A DNA stretch of 64,000 bases from Pseudonocardia petroleophila (GCF_014235185.1 NZ_CP060131.1:3231501-3295500), one strand, 5' to 3'; shown: positions 6,579 to 14,515, counted from the stretch's first letter. Notes: generated from the sequence alone by a model not told the origin. Numbers and translations are program-made.

Positions 6579-8444
6579 ATGACCTCCTCCATCGCGATCG
6601 TCGGTGCCGGCCCCCGCGGAGCCGGCATCCTGGAGCGCCTCGCCGCGAGCGCCCCCGAACTGCACCCGGACGGCCTCGACGTCCACCTGATCGACCCCTA
6701 CCCGGCGGGCGCAGGCCGGATCTGGCGGCACGCGCAGTCACCGCTGCTGGCCATGAACTCGATGGCCGCCGACGTCACGATGTTCACCGACGACACCGTG
6801 GTCTGCGACGGGCCGATCGTGCCGGGGCCCTCGCTGTGGGACTGGGTGCAGACCGGCCCGGAGGTCGATCCGGACCTGGTCGACGAGCTCGCGTCGGTCA
6901 CCGCCTCCACCTTCCCGAGCCGCCGCCTGCAGAGCGCCTACCTGGCGTGGGTGCTGCGGCGCGTCGTCGACGGGCTGCCCGACGGGATGCGCGCGCACGT
7001 GCACCGCACCCGCGCCACCGGCCTCACCGAGGACGGGCCCGTCCAGATCGTGCACCTCGACGGCGAGCCGCCGCTGCGCGTCGACGCCGTGGTGCTCGCG
7101 TCCGGCCACCTCGACGCCGTCCCCACCGCCGACGAGGTCGCCCTCGCCGCCCGCGCCGCCGACGAGGGACTGCGCTACCTGCCGCCCGAGCAGACCACCG
7201 ACTCCGACCTGTCCGTGCTCGCGCCGGGCGAGACCGTGATCGTGCGCGGGATGGGGCTCGCGTTCGTCGACCTCGTCGTGCTGCTGTTCGAGGGCCGCGG
7301 CGGCCGGTTCACCGACGACGGCGGGTACGTGCCGTCGGGGGAGGAGCCGCGACTGGTCGTCGGCTCGCCGCGCGGCTCGACCTACCACTCCAAGACCCAC
7401 TACGGCCTCAAGGCGGGCCGCCCGCCGCTGCCGCGGTTCTTCGGGCCCGCCGCGGTCGACCCGCTGATCGCGGCCGGTGAGGTCGACCTGCGCGAGCAGG
7501 CGTGGCCGCTGATGGCCAAGGAGATCGCCTGGGGCTGGTACCACGAGCTGTTCCTCGGCCACCCCGACGCCGTCACCGTCCCGTGGGCCGAGTTCGCCGA
7601 CGCCTACACCGCGCTCGGCTGGGGGACGCCGGAGATGCACGCGCTGCTCGCCGCCGCCGTGCCGGACCCGGTCGACCGCATCGACTTCGCCGCGCTCGAC
7701 CGGCCCCTCGACGGGCTCACCGCCCCCGATCTCGCGTCGCTGCAGCCGCTGGTCCGCGCGCGGATCGAGGAGGACCTGCGCCAGCACGTCGACGACCGGC
7801 ACACCCCGCACCTGGGCGCGTTCGTCGCGATGCTGTCGGTCTACGGCGAGACCACGCGGCTGGCCGGGTCGCTGTCGGCGCGCTCGCGGGCGTCGGACAT
7901 GGGGTGGTGGCAGAGCTTCTTCAACTCCGTGGCCAGCGGCCCGCCCGGGTTCCGGGTGCGCCAGCTGCTCGCGCTCTCGCGCGCCGGGATGATCGACTTC
8001 CTGGGCGCCGGGATGTGGGTCGACGTCGTGGACGGGGCGTTCACCGCGGGCAGCGCGACCCTGGCCGGGGCCGACCCGGTCCGGGCCACCGCGCTCGTCG
8101 ACGCCCGCCTGCCCGACCCCAGCGCCGCGCGCACGGTCGACCCGCTGCTCGCCGACCTGGTGCGCCGCGGAGGGGTCAGCGAGGACGTCCTGATCGACGC
8201 CGACGGCACCGTCCTGCGCAACACCGGCCTGATCCGCGTGCGACCCGAGGACGGCGCGCTGGTCGACGCGGGCGGGACGGTGCACCCGCGCCGGTTCGCG
8301 GTGGGCCCGCACACCACGGTGAAGGTGGCGGGCGCGTTCACCCGGCCCGGCATGAACGCCCAGAGCCTGCGCTACAACGACGCCGTGGCCCGGGCCGTCC
8401 TGCGCAGCCTCCCCGCCGCCCGGTCGGCGACGCGCGCGGCCTGA
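6579..8444 (+). CDS. FAD/NAD(P)-binding oxidoreductase-like protein (NAD_binding_9 type)
   Basis: A 621-residue protein with an N-terminal dinucleotide-binding fold (SIAIVGAGPRGAGILERLA, residues 4-22), the family segment GRIWRHAQSPLLAMNSMAADVTMF, an internal APGETVIVRGMGLAFVDL turn and a C-terminal GAFTRPGMNAQSLRYNDAVAR. This matches the large FAD-NAD(P)-binding family whose chemistry is mostly unknown. The ATG is preceded by GAGGACCCC. The RRRHVDLCR leader just upstream places it in the sulfur regulon, so a role in sulfur-compound oxidation or reduction is a reasonable guess. Some relatives sit in secondary-metabolite clusters. It ends before a strong bidirectional hairpin. Confidence 0.82.
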   Translation: MTSSIAIVGAGPRGAGILERLAASAPELHPDGLDVHLIDPYPAGAGRIWRHAQSPLLAMNSMAADVTMFTDDTVVCDGPIVPGPSLWDWVQTGPEVDPDLVDELASVTASTFPSRRLQSAYLAWVLRRVVDGLPDGMRAHVHRTRATGLTEDGPVQIVHLDGEPPLRVDAVVLASGHLDAVPTADEVALAARAADEGLRYLPPEQTTDSDLSVLAPGETVIVRGMGLAFVDLVVLLFEGRGGRFTDDGGYVPSGEEPRLVVGSPRGSTYHSKTHYGLKAGRPPLPRFFGPAAVDPLIAAGEVDLREQAWPLMAKEIAWGWYHELFLGHPDAVTVPWAEFADAYTALGWGTPEMHALLAAAVPDPVDRIDFAALDRPLDGLTAPDLASLQPLVRARIEEDLRQHVDDRHTPHLGAFVAMLSVYGETTRLAGSLSARSRASDMGWWQSFFNSVASGPPGFRVRQLLALSRAGMIDFLGAGMWVDVVDGAFTAGSATLAGADPVRATALVDARLPDPSAARTVDPLLADLVRRGGVSEDVLIDADGTVLRNTGLIRVRPEDGALVDAGGTVHPRRFAVGPHTTVKVAGAFTRPGMNAQSLRYNDAVARAVLRSLPAARSATRAA

Positions 8445-8492
8445 GGGCCGAGCGGGGTCGGTGCGCAGCGCTCCCGGGGCACCGTCCGGTCG

Positions 8493-8524
8493 CCCCCGGC
8501 GGACGCGTGCGCGTCCGCCCGGGG
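8493..8524. terminator. Bidirectional hairpin between convergent genes
   Basis: CCCC-C-GGCGGACGCG, a 2-nt loop, then CGCGTCCGCC-C-GGGG: 14 paired bases and one mismatch. It lies midway between the stop of the FAD protein (8444) and the stop of the small protein (8543), so it probably ends transcription from both sides. Confidence 0.75.
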
Positions 8525-8542
8525 ACGCCGGGACCCGGCGGA

Positions 8543-8776
8543 TCAGCCCAGCGGGGGGTGCCGGTGCAGGGCGCTGCGCGCCATGGCGAGCTCGTGCGCC
8601 ATCTCGGCGGCGATGAGCTCGGCGTGCAGGTCGATGTTCTCCCCGGCCTGGTTGCCGTGCAGCGCGAGGGCGCGGTGACGCCGGACGAGGTCCTCCAGGG
8701 AGGTCAGCAGCCGGTCGGCGATGCGGCGGCGCTGCTCGTCACGGGTGGGGGCCGGGGTGAGGGTGGTCTCGGACAT
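8543..8776 (-). CDS. Small helical protein of unknown function
   Basis: 77 residues starting MSETTLTPAPTRDEQRRRIA. It is predicted to be almost all helix (DRLLTSLEDLVRRHRALAL, AELIAAEMAHELAMARSALH), with no cysteine, signal peptide or membrane segment. The ATG is preceded by CAGGAGCACCCC, a good ribosome site, which rules out a longer start 21 codons upstream. I do not recognise the family. It lies between the YeiH operon terminator and the convergent hairpin, so it is probably its own unit within the sulfur cluster. Confidence 0.65.
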   Translation of the reverse strand: MSETTLTPAPTRDEQRRRIADRLLTSLEDLVRRHRALALHGNQAGENIDLHAELIAAEMAHELAMARSALHRHPPLG

Positions 8777-8793
8777 GGGGTGCTCCTGGGGTG

Positions 8794-8833
8794 GGTGTCG
8801 GACGGACCGGGGCATTCGGCCGGGTCCGACACC
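8794..8833 (-). terminator. Hairpin terminator after the YeiH gene
   Basis: A perfect 10-bp inverted repeat GGTGTCGGAC/GTCCGACACC with a 20-nt loop that can itself pair in part (GGACCGG/CCGGGTCC). It lies about 58 nt downstream of the YeiH stop and just upstream of the small helical protein gene. Confidence 0.6.
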
Positions 8834-8890
8834 GGGCACTCGCGTCGTGGCCGTGGTCGACGGCGCGCCGCCGGGTGAGCATCGCGACCC

Positions 8891-10009
8891 CTACCCGGCC
8901 GAGAACCCGGAGAACAGCAGGACCGCGAGACCCAGGCCGACCAGCAGGTTCACCGCGGTGGCGCTCGCGAACACCCCGACCGGCCGCCAGCCCGCGTCCT
9001 TCAGCGGGGCGACGCGGAACTCCAGCCCGATCGAGACGAACGCCAGGATCAGGAAGATCGTCCGGAGGTCGTTGACCGTGGAGATGGAGGGCCGGGCGAC
9101 GTCGGAGCCGACCGCGCCGATGTAGACCGTCGCGATGATCGACGCGGCCAGGAAGCCGAGCACGAACTTCGGGAACCGCTCCCACAGCTCGCGGGCCTTC
9201 GGCCGGGCCGAGTCGGCCGTGCGCTCGACCGAGAAGGCGAAGTACGCCGTGAGCGCGACGGCGACGATCCCGAGCAGCGCGTTCTGCGTGGTCTTGACGA
9301 TCGTGGCGATCTGCAGCGCCTCCTCCCCGACGATCGCCCCGGCCGCCGACACCGCGGCGGTGGTGTCGATGTTGCCGCCGATCCACGCGCCGGCCACCGG
9401 GGTCTCCAGCCCGAGCCAGCCGACGGCCGCGGGCAGCAGGAAGATCGACGGCAGCGCGAAGATGATCACCATGCTGGCCGTGTAGGCCAGCTGCTCCTTC
9501 TTCGCCTGCACCGCGCCCGCGGCGGCGATGGCCGCGCTCACGCCGCAGATGGAGACCGCGGAGGCGAGCAGGGCGCGCAGCTTGTCGTCGAGGCCGAGCC
9601 GCCCGCCCAGCCACCAGGTGAAGCCGAACACGACGCTGATCAGCACCACGGCCTGGACGATCGCCGGGCCGGCCGCGCTGACGATCACCGCGAAGTTGAT
9701 CGACGCGCCGAGCAGGACCAGGCCGGTCTTGATGAAGAACTCGGTGCGGAAGCCGCCGGCGAGCTTCTCGCGGACGCCGAGCTGGGTGAGCACGACGTTG
9801 CCCAGCAGGCCGAGCACGATCGCGTACACGGGGTACTCGATCGCGCCCGCGACCTCGCCGAACGCGGTGCCCTCGGTCAGGTCGGGGACGATCTGCTCGA
9901 GGTACCGGACGATCGCGCCCAGCACCACCACGACCGCGACGCCGCCGACCGCCCAGCCGACCCCGGAACGGGTCCCGGTCTCCTCCGTGGTGCTCACGGG
10001 ACCAGCCAT
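8891..10009 (-). CDS. YeiH family (UPF0324) putative sulfate exporter
   Basis: A 372-residue integral membrane protein with about ten hydrophobic helices. Family segments include YPVYAIVLGLLGNVVL, KTGLVLLGASINFAVI, GWLGGRLGLDDKLRALLASAVSICGVSAA and GAWIGGNIDTTAAVSAAG. Members are annotated as putative sulfate/anion exporters, though transport is poorly tested. Either the ATG at 10007-10009 or a GTG at 9995-9997 may be the start; the GTG makes a 4-bp GTGA overlap with the 44-residue upstream gene. It is the last gene of leader - TauE - small membrane protein - YeiH, which suggests a sulfite/sulfate export module. Confidence 0.85.
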   Translation of the reverse strand: MAGPVSTTEETGTRSGVGWAVGGVAVVVVLGAIVRYLEQIVPDLTEGTAFGEVAGAIEYPVYAIVLGLLGNVVLTQLGVREKLAGGFRTEFFIKTGLVLLGASINFAVIVSAAGPAIVQAVVLISVVFGFTWWLGGRLGLDDKLRALLASAVSICGVSAAIAAAGAVQAKKEQLAYTASMVIIFALPSIFLLPAAVGWLGLETPVAGAWIGGNIDTTAAVSAAGAIVGEEALQIATIVKTTQNALLGIVAVALTAYFAFSVERTADSARPKARELWERFPKFVLGFLAASIIATVYIGAVGSDVARPSISTVNDLRTIFLILAFVSIGLEFRVAPLKDAGWRPVGVFASATAVNLLVGLGLAVLLFSGFSAG

Positions 10010-10128
10010 CCGGGGATCACGCCGGTGAGCACCAGCGCCAGGACGACCAGGCCGACGATCGTGGCCAGCCAGTCCTCGTTCAGCGCGGTGCGCCGCTCGG
10101 CGCGCACGCCGTCGTCAGGAGCGCTCAC
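9994..10128 (-). CDS. Small single-span membrane protein between TauE and YeiH
   Basis: 44 residues, starting GTG. A charged N-terminus (VSAPDDGVRAERRTALNEDW) is followed by one hydrophobic helix ATIVGLVVLALVLTGVIP. The ribosome site GAGGTG lies 7 nt upstream, inside the end of the TauE gene (14-bp overlap), and the stop overlaps the YeiH GTG by 4 bp. This tight coupling on both sides is good evidence that it is translated. It may be an accessory subunit or stabiliser of YeiH (inference). Small proteins like this are usually missed in annotation. Confidence 0.72.
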   Translation of the reverse strand: MSAPDDGVRAERRTALNEDWLATIVGLVVLALVLTGVIPGWLVP

Positions 10129-11053
10129 TGTCGATCACCTCTCCCGAGGGCGAGACGGGCTGGTCGGTCGTCGGGTCGCCGACGACCTCCCGGGGCCCGG
10201 TGCGGAACTTCGACACCGCGATGGCCACCGCGGCGATCCAGACGCCCACCACGACCAGGTAGACGGTGGTGCTGGCCCAGCCGGTGACGTCCAGGGCGCG
10301 CAGGATCGTGCGCGTGTTGGTGAGCACGATGATGCCGCCGACCGCCGTGCCGAGGATCGGTGCGGGGATCGTGGTGACCAGCCAGGCGGCCAGCGGAGCG
10401 GCGAGGACGCCGCCGATCAGCAGACCGCCGATCGTCGCGGGGTCGAGCACCTCGGAGCCGAGCCCGATGAGGAAGCCGACGCTCGCGGCCACGGCGACCA
10501 GGAACTCCGAGGTGTCGACGGAGCCGATCACGGTGCGCGGCGCCGTCCTGCCCGCGGTGAGCAGGGCGGGCGTGGCCACCGGCCCCCAGCCGCCGCCCCC
10601 GGAGGCGTCGACGAAGCCGGCGACCAGCCCCAGCGGGGAGAGGAACGTCGAGCGGTGGGGCGACACCCGCTGCGTGGCCACCCGCGGCGGCCGGATCGAG
10701 AAGCGCAGCAGGATGTAGACGCCCAGCGCGAGCAGGATGCCGGACATGTACGGCGCGGCGTCGTCGGTGGCCAGCGCGGACAGCACGGTGGCGCCGGCGA
10801 ACGCGCCGATCGCGCCGGGCACGCCCAGGCGCAGGACGAGCTTCCAGTCGACGTTGCCGAAGCGCCAGTGCGAGGCGCCCGCGGCGAGCGTGGTGCCGAC
10901 CTCGGCGAGGTGCACCGACGCGCTGGCCGTGGCCGGGTTGACGCCGGCGATGAGCAGGAGGGAGGTGGACGTGACGCCGTAGGCCATGCCGAGGGCGCCG
11001 TCGACGAGCTGGGCTCCGAAGCCCACGAGGGCGAAGACGATCAGGGTGCGCAT
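10115..11053 (-). CDS. TauE/SafE family sulfite exporter
   Basis: A 312-residue membrane protein with the TauE/SafE pattern: IVFALVGFGAQLVDGALGMAYG at the start, KLVLRLGVPGAIGAFAGA, the repeated half GLVAGFVDASGGGGWGPVATPALL and IGGLLIGGVLAAPLAAWLV. Members export sulfite, sulfoacetate and similar anions. A 24-codon class-II leader peptide ends 60 bp upstream. The gene begins the export operon with the 44-residue membrane protein and YeiH. Exporting sulfite made by SsuD or APS reductase would protect the cell when cysteine is plentiful; that logic is inferred. Confidence 0.88.
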   Translation of the reverse strand: MRTLIVFALVGFGAQLVDGALGMAYGVTSTSLLLIAGVNPATASASVHLAEVGTTLAAGASHWRFGNVDWKLVLRLGVPGAIGAFAGATVLSALATDDAAPYMSGILLALGVYILLRFSIRPPRVATQRVSPHRSTFLSPLGLVAGFVDASGGGGWGPVATPALLTAGRTAPRTVIGSVDTSEFLVAVAASVGFLIGLGSEVLDPATIGGLLIGGVLAAPLAAWLVTTIPAPILGTAVGGIIVLTNTRTILRALDVTGWASTTVYLVVVGVWIAAVAIAVSKFRTGPREVVGDPTTDQPVSPSGEVIDSERS

Positions 11054-11113
11054 GACGGTGGAGCTCCAGAACGGGGGAGGACGACGAGGGGGCGGACCCG
11101 GACGGACCGGTGG

Positions 11114-11188
11114 TCAGCGACAGCGCTCGTCGAAGGCGTGCATGCGCCGGGAGGGCCAGAACGGCTCCAGGTCCCGGTGCGACGTCAT
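11114..11188 (-). CDS. Class-II cysteine leader peptide upstream of TauE
   Basis: A 24-codon ORF: MTSHR followed by DLEPFWPSRRMHAFDERCR, with final codons TGT-CGC-TGA. The last 19 residues are identical at 16 positions to the ORF before ssuA (14167-14289). The promoter fits -35 TTGTCC (11218-11223), 17 bp, -10 CACGAT (11195-11200), then 6 nt to the ATG, so the transcript is probably leaderless. TauE starts 60 bp downstream. I do not know this peptide from the literature. Conservation between two loci argues strongly that it is translated. Confidence 0.8.
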   Translation of the reverse strand: MTSHRDLEPFWPSRRMHAFDERCR

Positions 11189-11194
11189 CACTCC

Positions 11195-11223
11195 ATCGTG
11201 CGCGGCGGACCCCGACGGGACAA
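11195..11223 (-). promoter_or_regulatory. Promoter of the TauE export operon
   Basis: TTGTCC at 11218-11223, a 17-bp spacer and CACGAT at 11195-11200. The same layout (TTGTAC-17-CACGAT) precedes the ssuA leader. About 30 bp further upstream is CGGACATTC, which is also shared. An inverted repeat CCCGACGGG/CCCGTCGGG (11211-11219 and 11235-11243) overlaps the -35 region and may be an operator or the end of the ssuC transcript. Confidence 0.55.
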
Positions 11224-11265
11224 CAGGGCGTCCGCCCGTCGGGATCCGTACCGAATGTCCGTACC

Positions 11266-12162
11266 TCATACGGTCGCGGCCAGGCCCCGGGTCCGCAGGA
11301 CGCGCCGTTCCAGCGGCTTGAAGACCAGCAGCTCGATCCCCACCCCGACGATGAGGATCAGCACGATCGCCGAGATCACCCCGGCGATGTTGTTCACGTC
11401 GCTGCCCTGCTTGAGGTACGCGCCCAGGCCGACGCCCAGCTGCGGGGAGGTGGCGATGATCTCCGCGGCCATCAGCGAGCGCCAGGCGAACGCCCAGCCC
11501 TGCTTGCAGCCCTGCAGGTACCCCGGCAGCGCCGCGGGGAGCAGGATCAGCCGGGCCGACGCGAGCCGCCCCGCGCCCATGACGTCACCGACCCGGCCCA
11601 GGATCGGCGGCACCTGGTCGATGCCGGAGACCAGACCGTTGGCGATCGACGGCACGGACCCGAGGAGCACGACGAAGTAGATCGTGGCGTCGGTGAGCCC
11701 GAACCACAGGACGGCGGCCGGTACCCAGGCCACCGACGGCAGGCTCTGCATGCCCGACAGCAGCGGGCCGATCGCGGTGCGCACGAACGGGACCTTCGCC
11801 ACCAGGAGCCCGAGCGGCGTCGCGATCGCGACGGCCACGAGGAAGCCGATGATCGCGCGCCCGACCGAGGTCCAGGTGATCGACCAGATCGAGCCGTCGA
11901 CGACGATCCGGCTGAACTGCTCGGCGACGGCGAGCGGGGCCGGCAGCTTGAACTCCGGGAACATCGCCGACGCCCACAGCGCCTGCCACGCCACGATGAC
12001 GACGACGAGCGTCAGTACCGGAGGCACCGAGGTGGCCAGTGCCCGGCGCCACAGCGGGGTGCGGGTGACGGTCGGGGTGTCGAGCGCGTCGAGCCCCGCG
12101 ACCGCCGCGGCGTCGGCGGCGTCGGCCTTCGCCAGCCGGACGGTGTCAGGCGGCGCGGCCAT
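11266..12162 (-). CDS. ssuC: Sulfonate/nitrate-type ABC transporter permease
   Basis: A 298-residue permease of the SsuC/TauC/NrtB type. It has six membrane helices and the cytoplasmic EAA-like loop LVSGIDQVPPILGRVGDVMGAG, which docks the ATPase. Segments QSLPSVAWVPAAVLWFGLTDATIY and GCKQGWAFAWRSLMAAEII are typical. It overlaps the end of ssuB by 17 bp and is the last gene of the leader - ssuA - ssuB - ssuC operon. Taurine or other sulfonates are possible substrates; the leader peptide and the nearby ssuD favour sulfonates over nitrate. Confidence 0.88.
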   Translation of the reverse strand: MAAPPDTVRLAKADAADAAAVAGLDALDTPTVTRTPLWRRALATSVPPVLTLVVVIVAWQALWASAMFPEFKLPAPLAVAEQFSRIVVDGSIWSITWTSVGRAIIGFLVAVAIATPLGLLVAKVPFVRTAIGPLLSGMQSLPSVAWVPAAVLWFGLTDATIYFVVLLGSVPSIANGLVSGIDQVPPILGRVGDVMGAGRLASARLILLPAALPGYLQGCKQGWAFAWRSLMAAEIIATSPQLGVGLGAYLKQGSDVNNIAGVISAIVLILIVGVGIELLVFKPLERRVLRTRGLAATV

Positions 12163-12949
12163 GGGTCGAGATCACCTCCCGCAGGTGGTCGGTGATCTCG
12201 CCGGTCAGGGCCCGGCGGTCGGCGGTCCCGGCGAGGTCCCACTCCTGCACGACCGTGCCCGGGCGCGAGGACAGCAGCACCACGCGCTGGCCCAGCCGCA
12301 CCGCCTCCCGGACGTCGTGGGTGACGAAGACGACCGCGGTGCCGGTGGCCCGCCACACCCGCTCCAGCTCGCCCTGCAGGACGTCGCGGGTGATGGCGTC
12401 GAGCGCGGCGAACGGCTCGTCCATCAGCATCAGCCTGCTGCCCTGCCCGGAGCCGTCCGACGTGGTGTCGACCGAGGTGGCCGCGAGCGCGCGGGCCAGT
12501 GCCACGCGCTGGCGCATGCCGCCGGACAGCTCGTGCGGGCGCTTCTTGGCCTGCCCGTCGAGCCGGACCAGCTCGAGGAGCTCCTGCGCGGTGTCGCGCC
12601 GGGCGGTGCGGCCCACCCCGGCCAGGCGCAGGGGCAGCTCGACGTTGCGCACCGCGGTGAGCCACGGCAGCAGCGCGGGCTCCTGGAACATGACCGCCGG
12701 CCGGTCGGTCGCGACGTCCACCGTGCCGCGGGTCGGCCGGTCCAGCCCGGCGAGCATGTTGAGCAGCGTCGTCTTGCCGCAGCCCGACGCCCCGAGCAGG
12801 CAGAGGAACTCGCCCGGCTCGACCCGCAGGTCGACGCCGGTGAGCGCGGTGACGGCGCTCGCGCCCGTACCGAAGACCTTCGTGACCCCCGTGAGCTGCG
12901 CGGCGGGTCGGGTGGGGGCTTCCTGGGTGCGGTCCAGAATGGCGGTCAT
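12146..12949 (-). CDS. ssuB: Sulfonate ABC transporter ATPase
   Basis: A 267-residue ATPase with Walker A GASGCGKTT (about 53-61), Q-loop FQEPALLPWLT, signature LSGGMRQRVALARAL, Walker B LMLMDEPFAALD and switch HisTHDVREA. It carries a 10-residue insertion (SVDTTSDGSGQGS) between signature and Walker B, longer than in most SsuB proteins. It starts at the ATG at 12947-12949, 35 bp after the ssuA stop, and overlaps ssuC at its end. Confidence 0.9.
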   Translation of the reverse strand: MTAILDRTQEAPTRPAAQLTGVTKVFGTGASAVTALTGVDLRVEPGEFLCLLGASGCGKTTLLNMLAGLDRPTRGTVDVATDRPAVMFQEPALLPWLTAVRNVELPLRLAGVGRTARRDTAQELLELVRLDGQAKKRPHELSGGMRQRVALARALAATSVDTTSDGSGQGSRLMLMDEPFAALDAITRDVLQGELERVWRATGTAVVFVTHDVREAVRLGQRVVLLSSRPGTVVQEWDLAGTADRRALTGEITDHLREVISTHGRAA

Positions 12950-12984
12950 CTCGTCCTCGGTGTGGTGGGCGTGGAGCGTCGGAC

Positions 12985-14061
12985 TCAGGGGGTGTCGAGC
13001 CCGGCGGCGTCGACGGGCGGCTGCCCGGCGGCCTCCAGTTCGGCGTTGAGCGGTGCGACGTCGACGAAGCCGGACAGGTCGGTCAGCGTGTCGGTGATGC
13101 CGGCGTCGAGGCTGTCCTGGGCGAGCTGCGGGAACGTGGCGGCGAGCGGGTCGGTGGAGAACGCGAGCTCGCTGAACGCGCGCTCGATCACCGGGTCGGC
13201 GAGCCGGTTGCCGGTGATCTCCTCGATCCCGTCGTTGACGATCGCCTTGGCGCGCGTCGGGTCGGTGGTGGCGAGCTCGGTGGCGGCGATGTGCCCGCGG
13301 ATCAGGGCGCGGACGGTGTCGGGGTAGGACTGCAGGAACTCGGTGGAGACCAGCAGCACGGTGGTGGGGAACTGCCCGCCCTCCCACAGCTCGCGCTCGT
13401 CGAGCAGCACGCTCGCCCCGGCGTCGAGGACCAGGCGGGAGCTCCACGGCTCGGGCAGCCACGCCCCGTCGACCTCGCCCGCCCGGAAGGCGTCGAGCGT
13501 GCGCGGGTTCTCCAGGTTCGCGATCTGGACCTGGTCGGGGTTCGCGCCGACGGTGAGGCCCTGCTCCTCGAGCCACACCTTCAGTGCGATGTCCTGGGTG
13601 TTGCCGAGCTGCGGGGTGGCGATGGTGGCGCCGCGCAGCTGCTCGGGCGAGGTGATGTCGGGCCGGACGACGAGCTGGGCGCCGCCGTCGGTGGCGCCGG
13701 CGACCAGGCGCACCGCGGCGCCGTCGGACTGGGCGAACGCGTTGATCGCGGGGCCGGAGCCGATGAACGTCGCGTCGATGGAGCCGCCGAACAGCGCGTT
13801 GACGGCCTCGCCGCCGGCGTTGAAGTTCTGGACGGTCAGGGCGGTGTCGCCGAGCTCGTTCGCGAACAGACCCTCCTTGTCGCCGATGATCGCGGCGGCG
13901 TGGGTGACGTTCGGGAAGTAGCCCAGCCGCAGCTCGGCGGCGGTGCCGCCGGCCGCGGGCGCGGCCCCGGAGTCGGGTGCGGGCTCCGCGCGGGAGCAGC
14001 CGGCCAGTGCGAGCGCGGCGGTGAGGGCGAGGATCAGGGAGCGGGTCAACGGGCGTGCCAT
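12985..14061 (-). CDS. ssuA: Sulfonate-binding lipoprotein of the ABC transporter
   Basis: A 358-residue periplasmic-type binding protein. It has a lipoprotein signal with lipobox LAGC (lipidated C22) and the SsuA/NrtA-like fold: LRLGYFPNVTHAAAIIG, NFNAGGEAVNALFGGSIDATFIGSGPAINAF, LRGATIATPQLGNTQDIALKVWLEEQ and DGAWLPEPWSSRL. The pattern LGNTQDIA is typical of sulfonate binders. AAGGA lies 11 nt before the ATG. A 40-codon class-II leader ends 105 bp upstream. Confidence 0.88.
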   Translation of the reverse strand: MARPLTRSLILALTAALALAGCSRAEPAPDSGAAPAAGGTAAELRLGYFPNVTHAAAIIGDKEGLFANELGDTALTVQNFNAGGEAVNALFGGSIDATFIGSGPAINAFAQSDGAAVRLVAGATDGGAQLVVRPDITSPEQLRGATIATPQLGNTQDIALKVWLEEQGLTVGANPDQVQIANLENPRTLDAFRAGEVDGAWLPEPWSSRLVLDAGASVLLDERELWEGGQFPTTVLLVSTEFLQSYPDTVRALIRGHIAATELATTDPTRAKAIVNDGIEEITGNRLADPVIERAFSELAFSTDPLAATFPQLAQDSLDAGITDTLTDLSGFVDVAPLNAELEAAGQPPVDAAGLDTP

Positions 14062-14131
14062 CGGGGGGTGGTCCTTCTTCAGGGGGCGCGGCAGGCCGTC
14101 GGGTTCGGCGCGCGCCGGGACGAGAGGGTGT

Positions 14132-14151
14132 GCGGACGCGAGGGGGTCCGC
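14132..14151 (-). promoter_or_regulatory. Hairpin between the leader peptide and ssuA
   Basis: GCGGAC (14132-14137), 8-nt loop, GTCCGC (14146-14151), starting 15 nt after the leader stop codon. It could act in attenuation, or simply be a small chance stem in GC-rich DNA; the stem is only 6 bp. Confidence 0.3.
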
Positions 14152-14166
14152 GGGTGGATCAGGTGC

Positions 14167-14289
14167 TCAGCGACAGAACTCGTCGAACGCGTGGCCGCGC
14201 CGGGACGGCCAGAACCGCTCGAGGTCGGTGGCGAGGGGGGACACCGCGGCCGCGGACATGCGCGTCACGCACGGCTCGGTCGGCATCAC
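14167..14289 (-). CDS. Class-II cysteine leader peptide upstream of ssuA
   Basis: A 40-codon ORF whose last 19 residues, DLERFWPSRRGHAFDEFCR, match the TauE leader at 16 positions; both end TGT-CGC-TGA. I chose the GTG at 14287-14289 because it lies exactly 6 nt after a CACGAT -10 box, as in the TauE leader. The neighbouring ATG at 14284-14286 and the ATG at 14257-14259 are alternatives. An early cysteine (codon 7, TGC) is also present. Only the C-terminal part is conserved, so that part is presumably what is sensed. Confidence 0.75.
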   Translation of the reverse strand: MMPTEPCVTRMSAAAVSPLATDLERFWPSRRGHAFDEFCR

Positions 14290-14295
14290 CGGTCC

Positions 14296-14324
14296 ATCGT
14301 GAGCGGTGGGACCGCGCGGTACAA
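14296..14324 (-). promoter_or_regulatory. Promoter of the ssuABC operon
   Basis: TTGTAC at 14319-14324, a 17-bp spacer and CACGAT at 14296-14301, 6 nt before the leader GTG. Upstream, CGGACATTCCG and GGATCC blocks match those before the TauE leader, at nearly the same distance (31 against 29 bp from the -35 box). This suggests a common activator or repressor. Confidence 0.55.
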
Positions 14325-14515
14325 GGGAGGCATCCGGCATGCAGGATCCGCCGCGGAATGTCCGGTCATAGCCTCCCGGACCCCTTCGCGGCGCGCTGAC
14401 CTGCGCCGACGCGTCGACCGTCCCGCCGTGGGGTCCGATGTTGCTCCGAACGGGCGAACGCGGGCGCCGCATACGTCCGGACGTGAGACGGGACACCGTC
14501 CCGGTGGGCGGGTGC

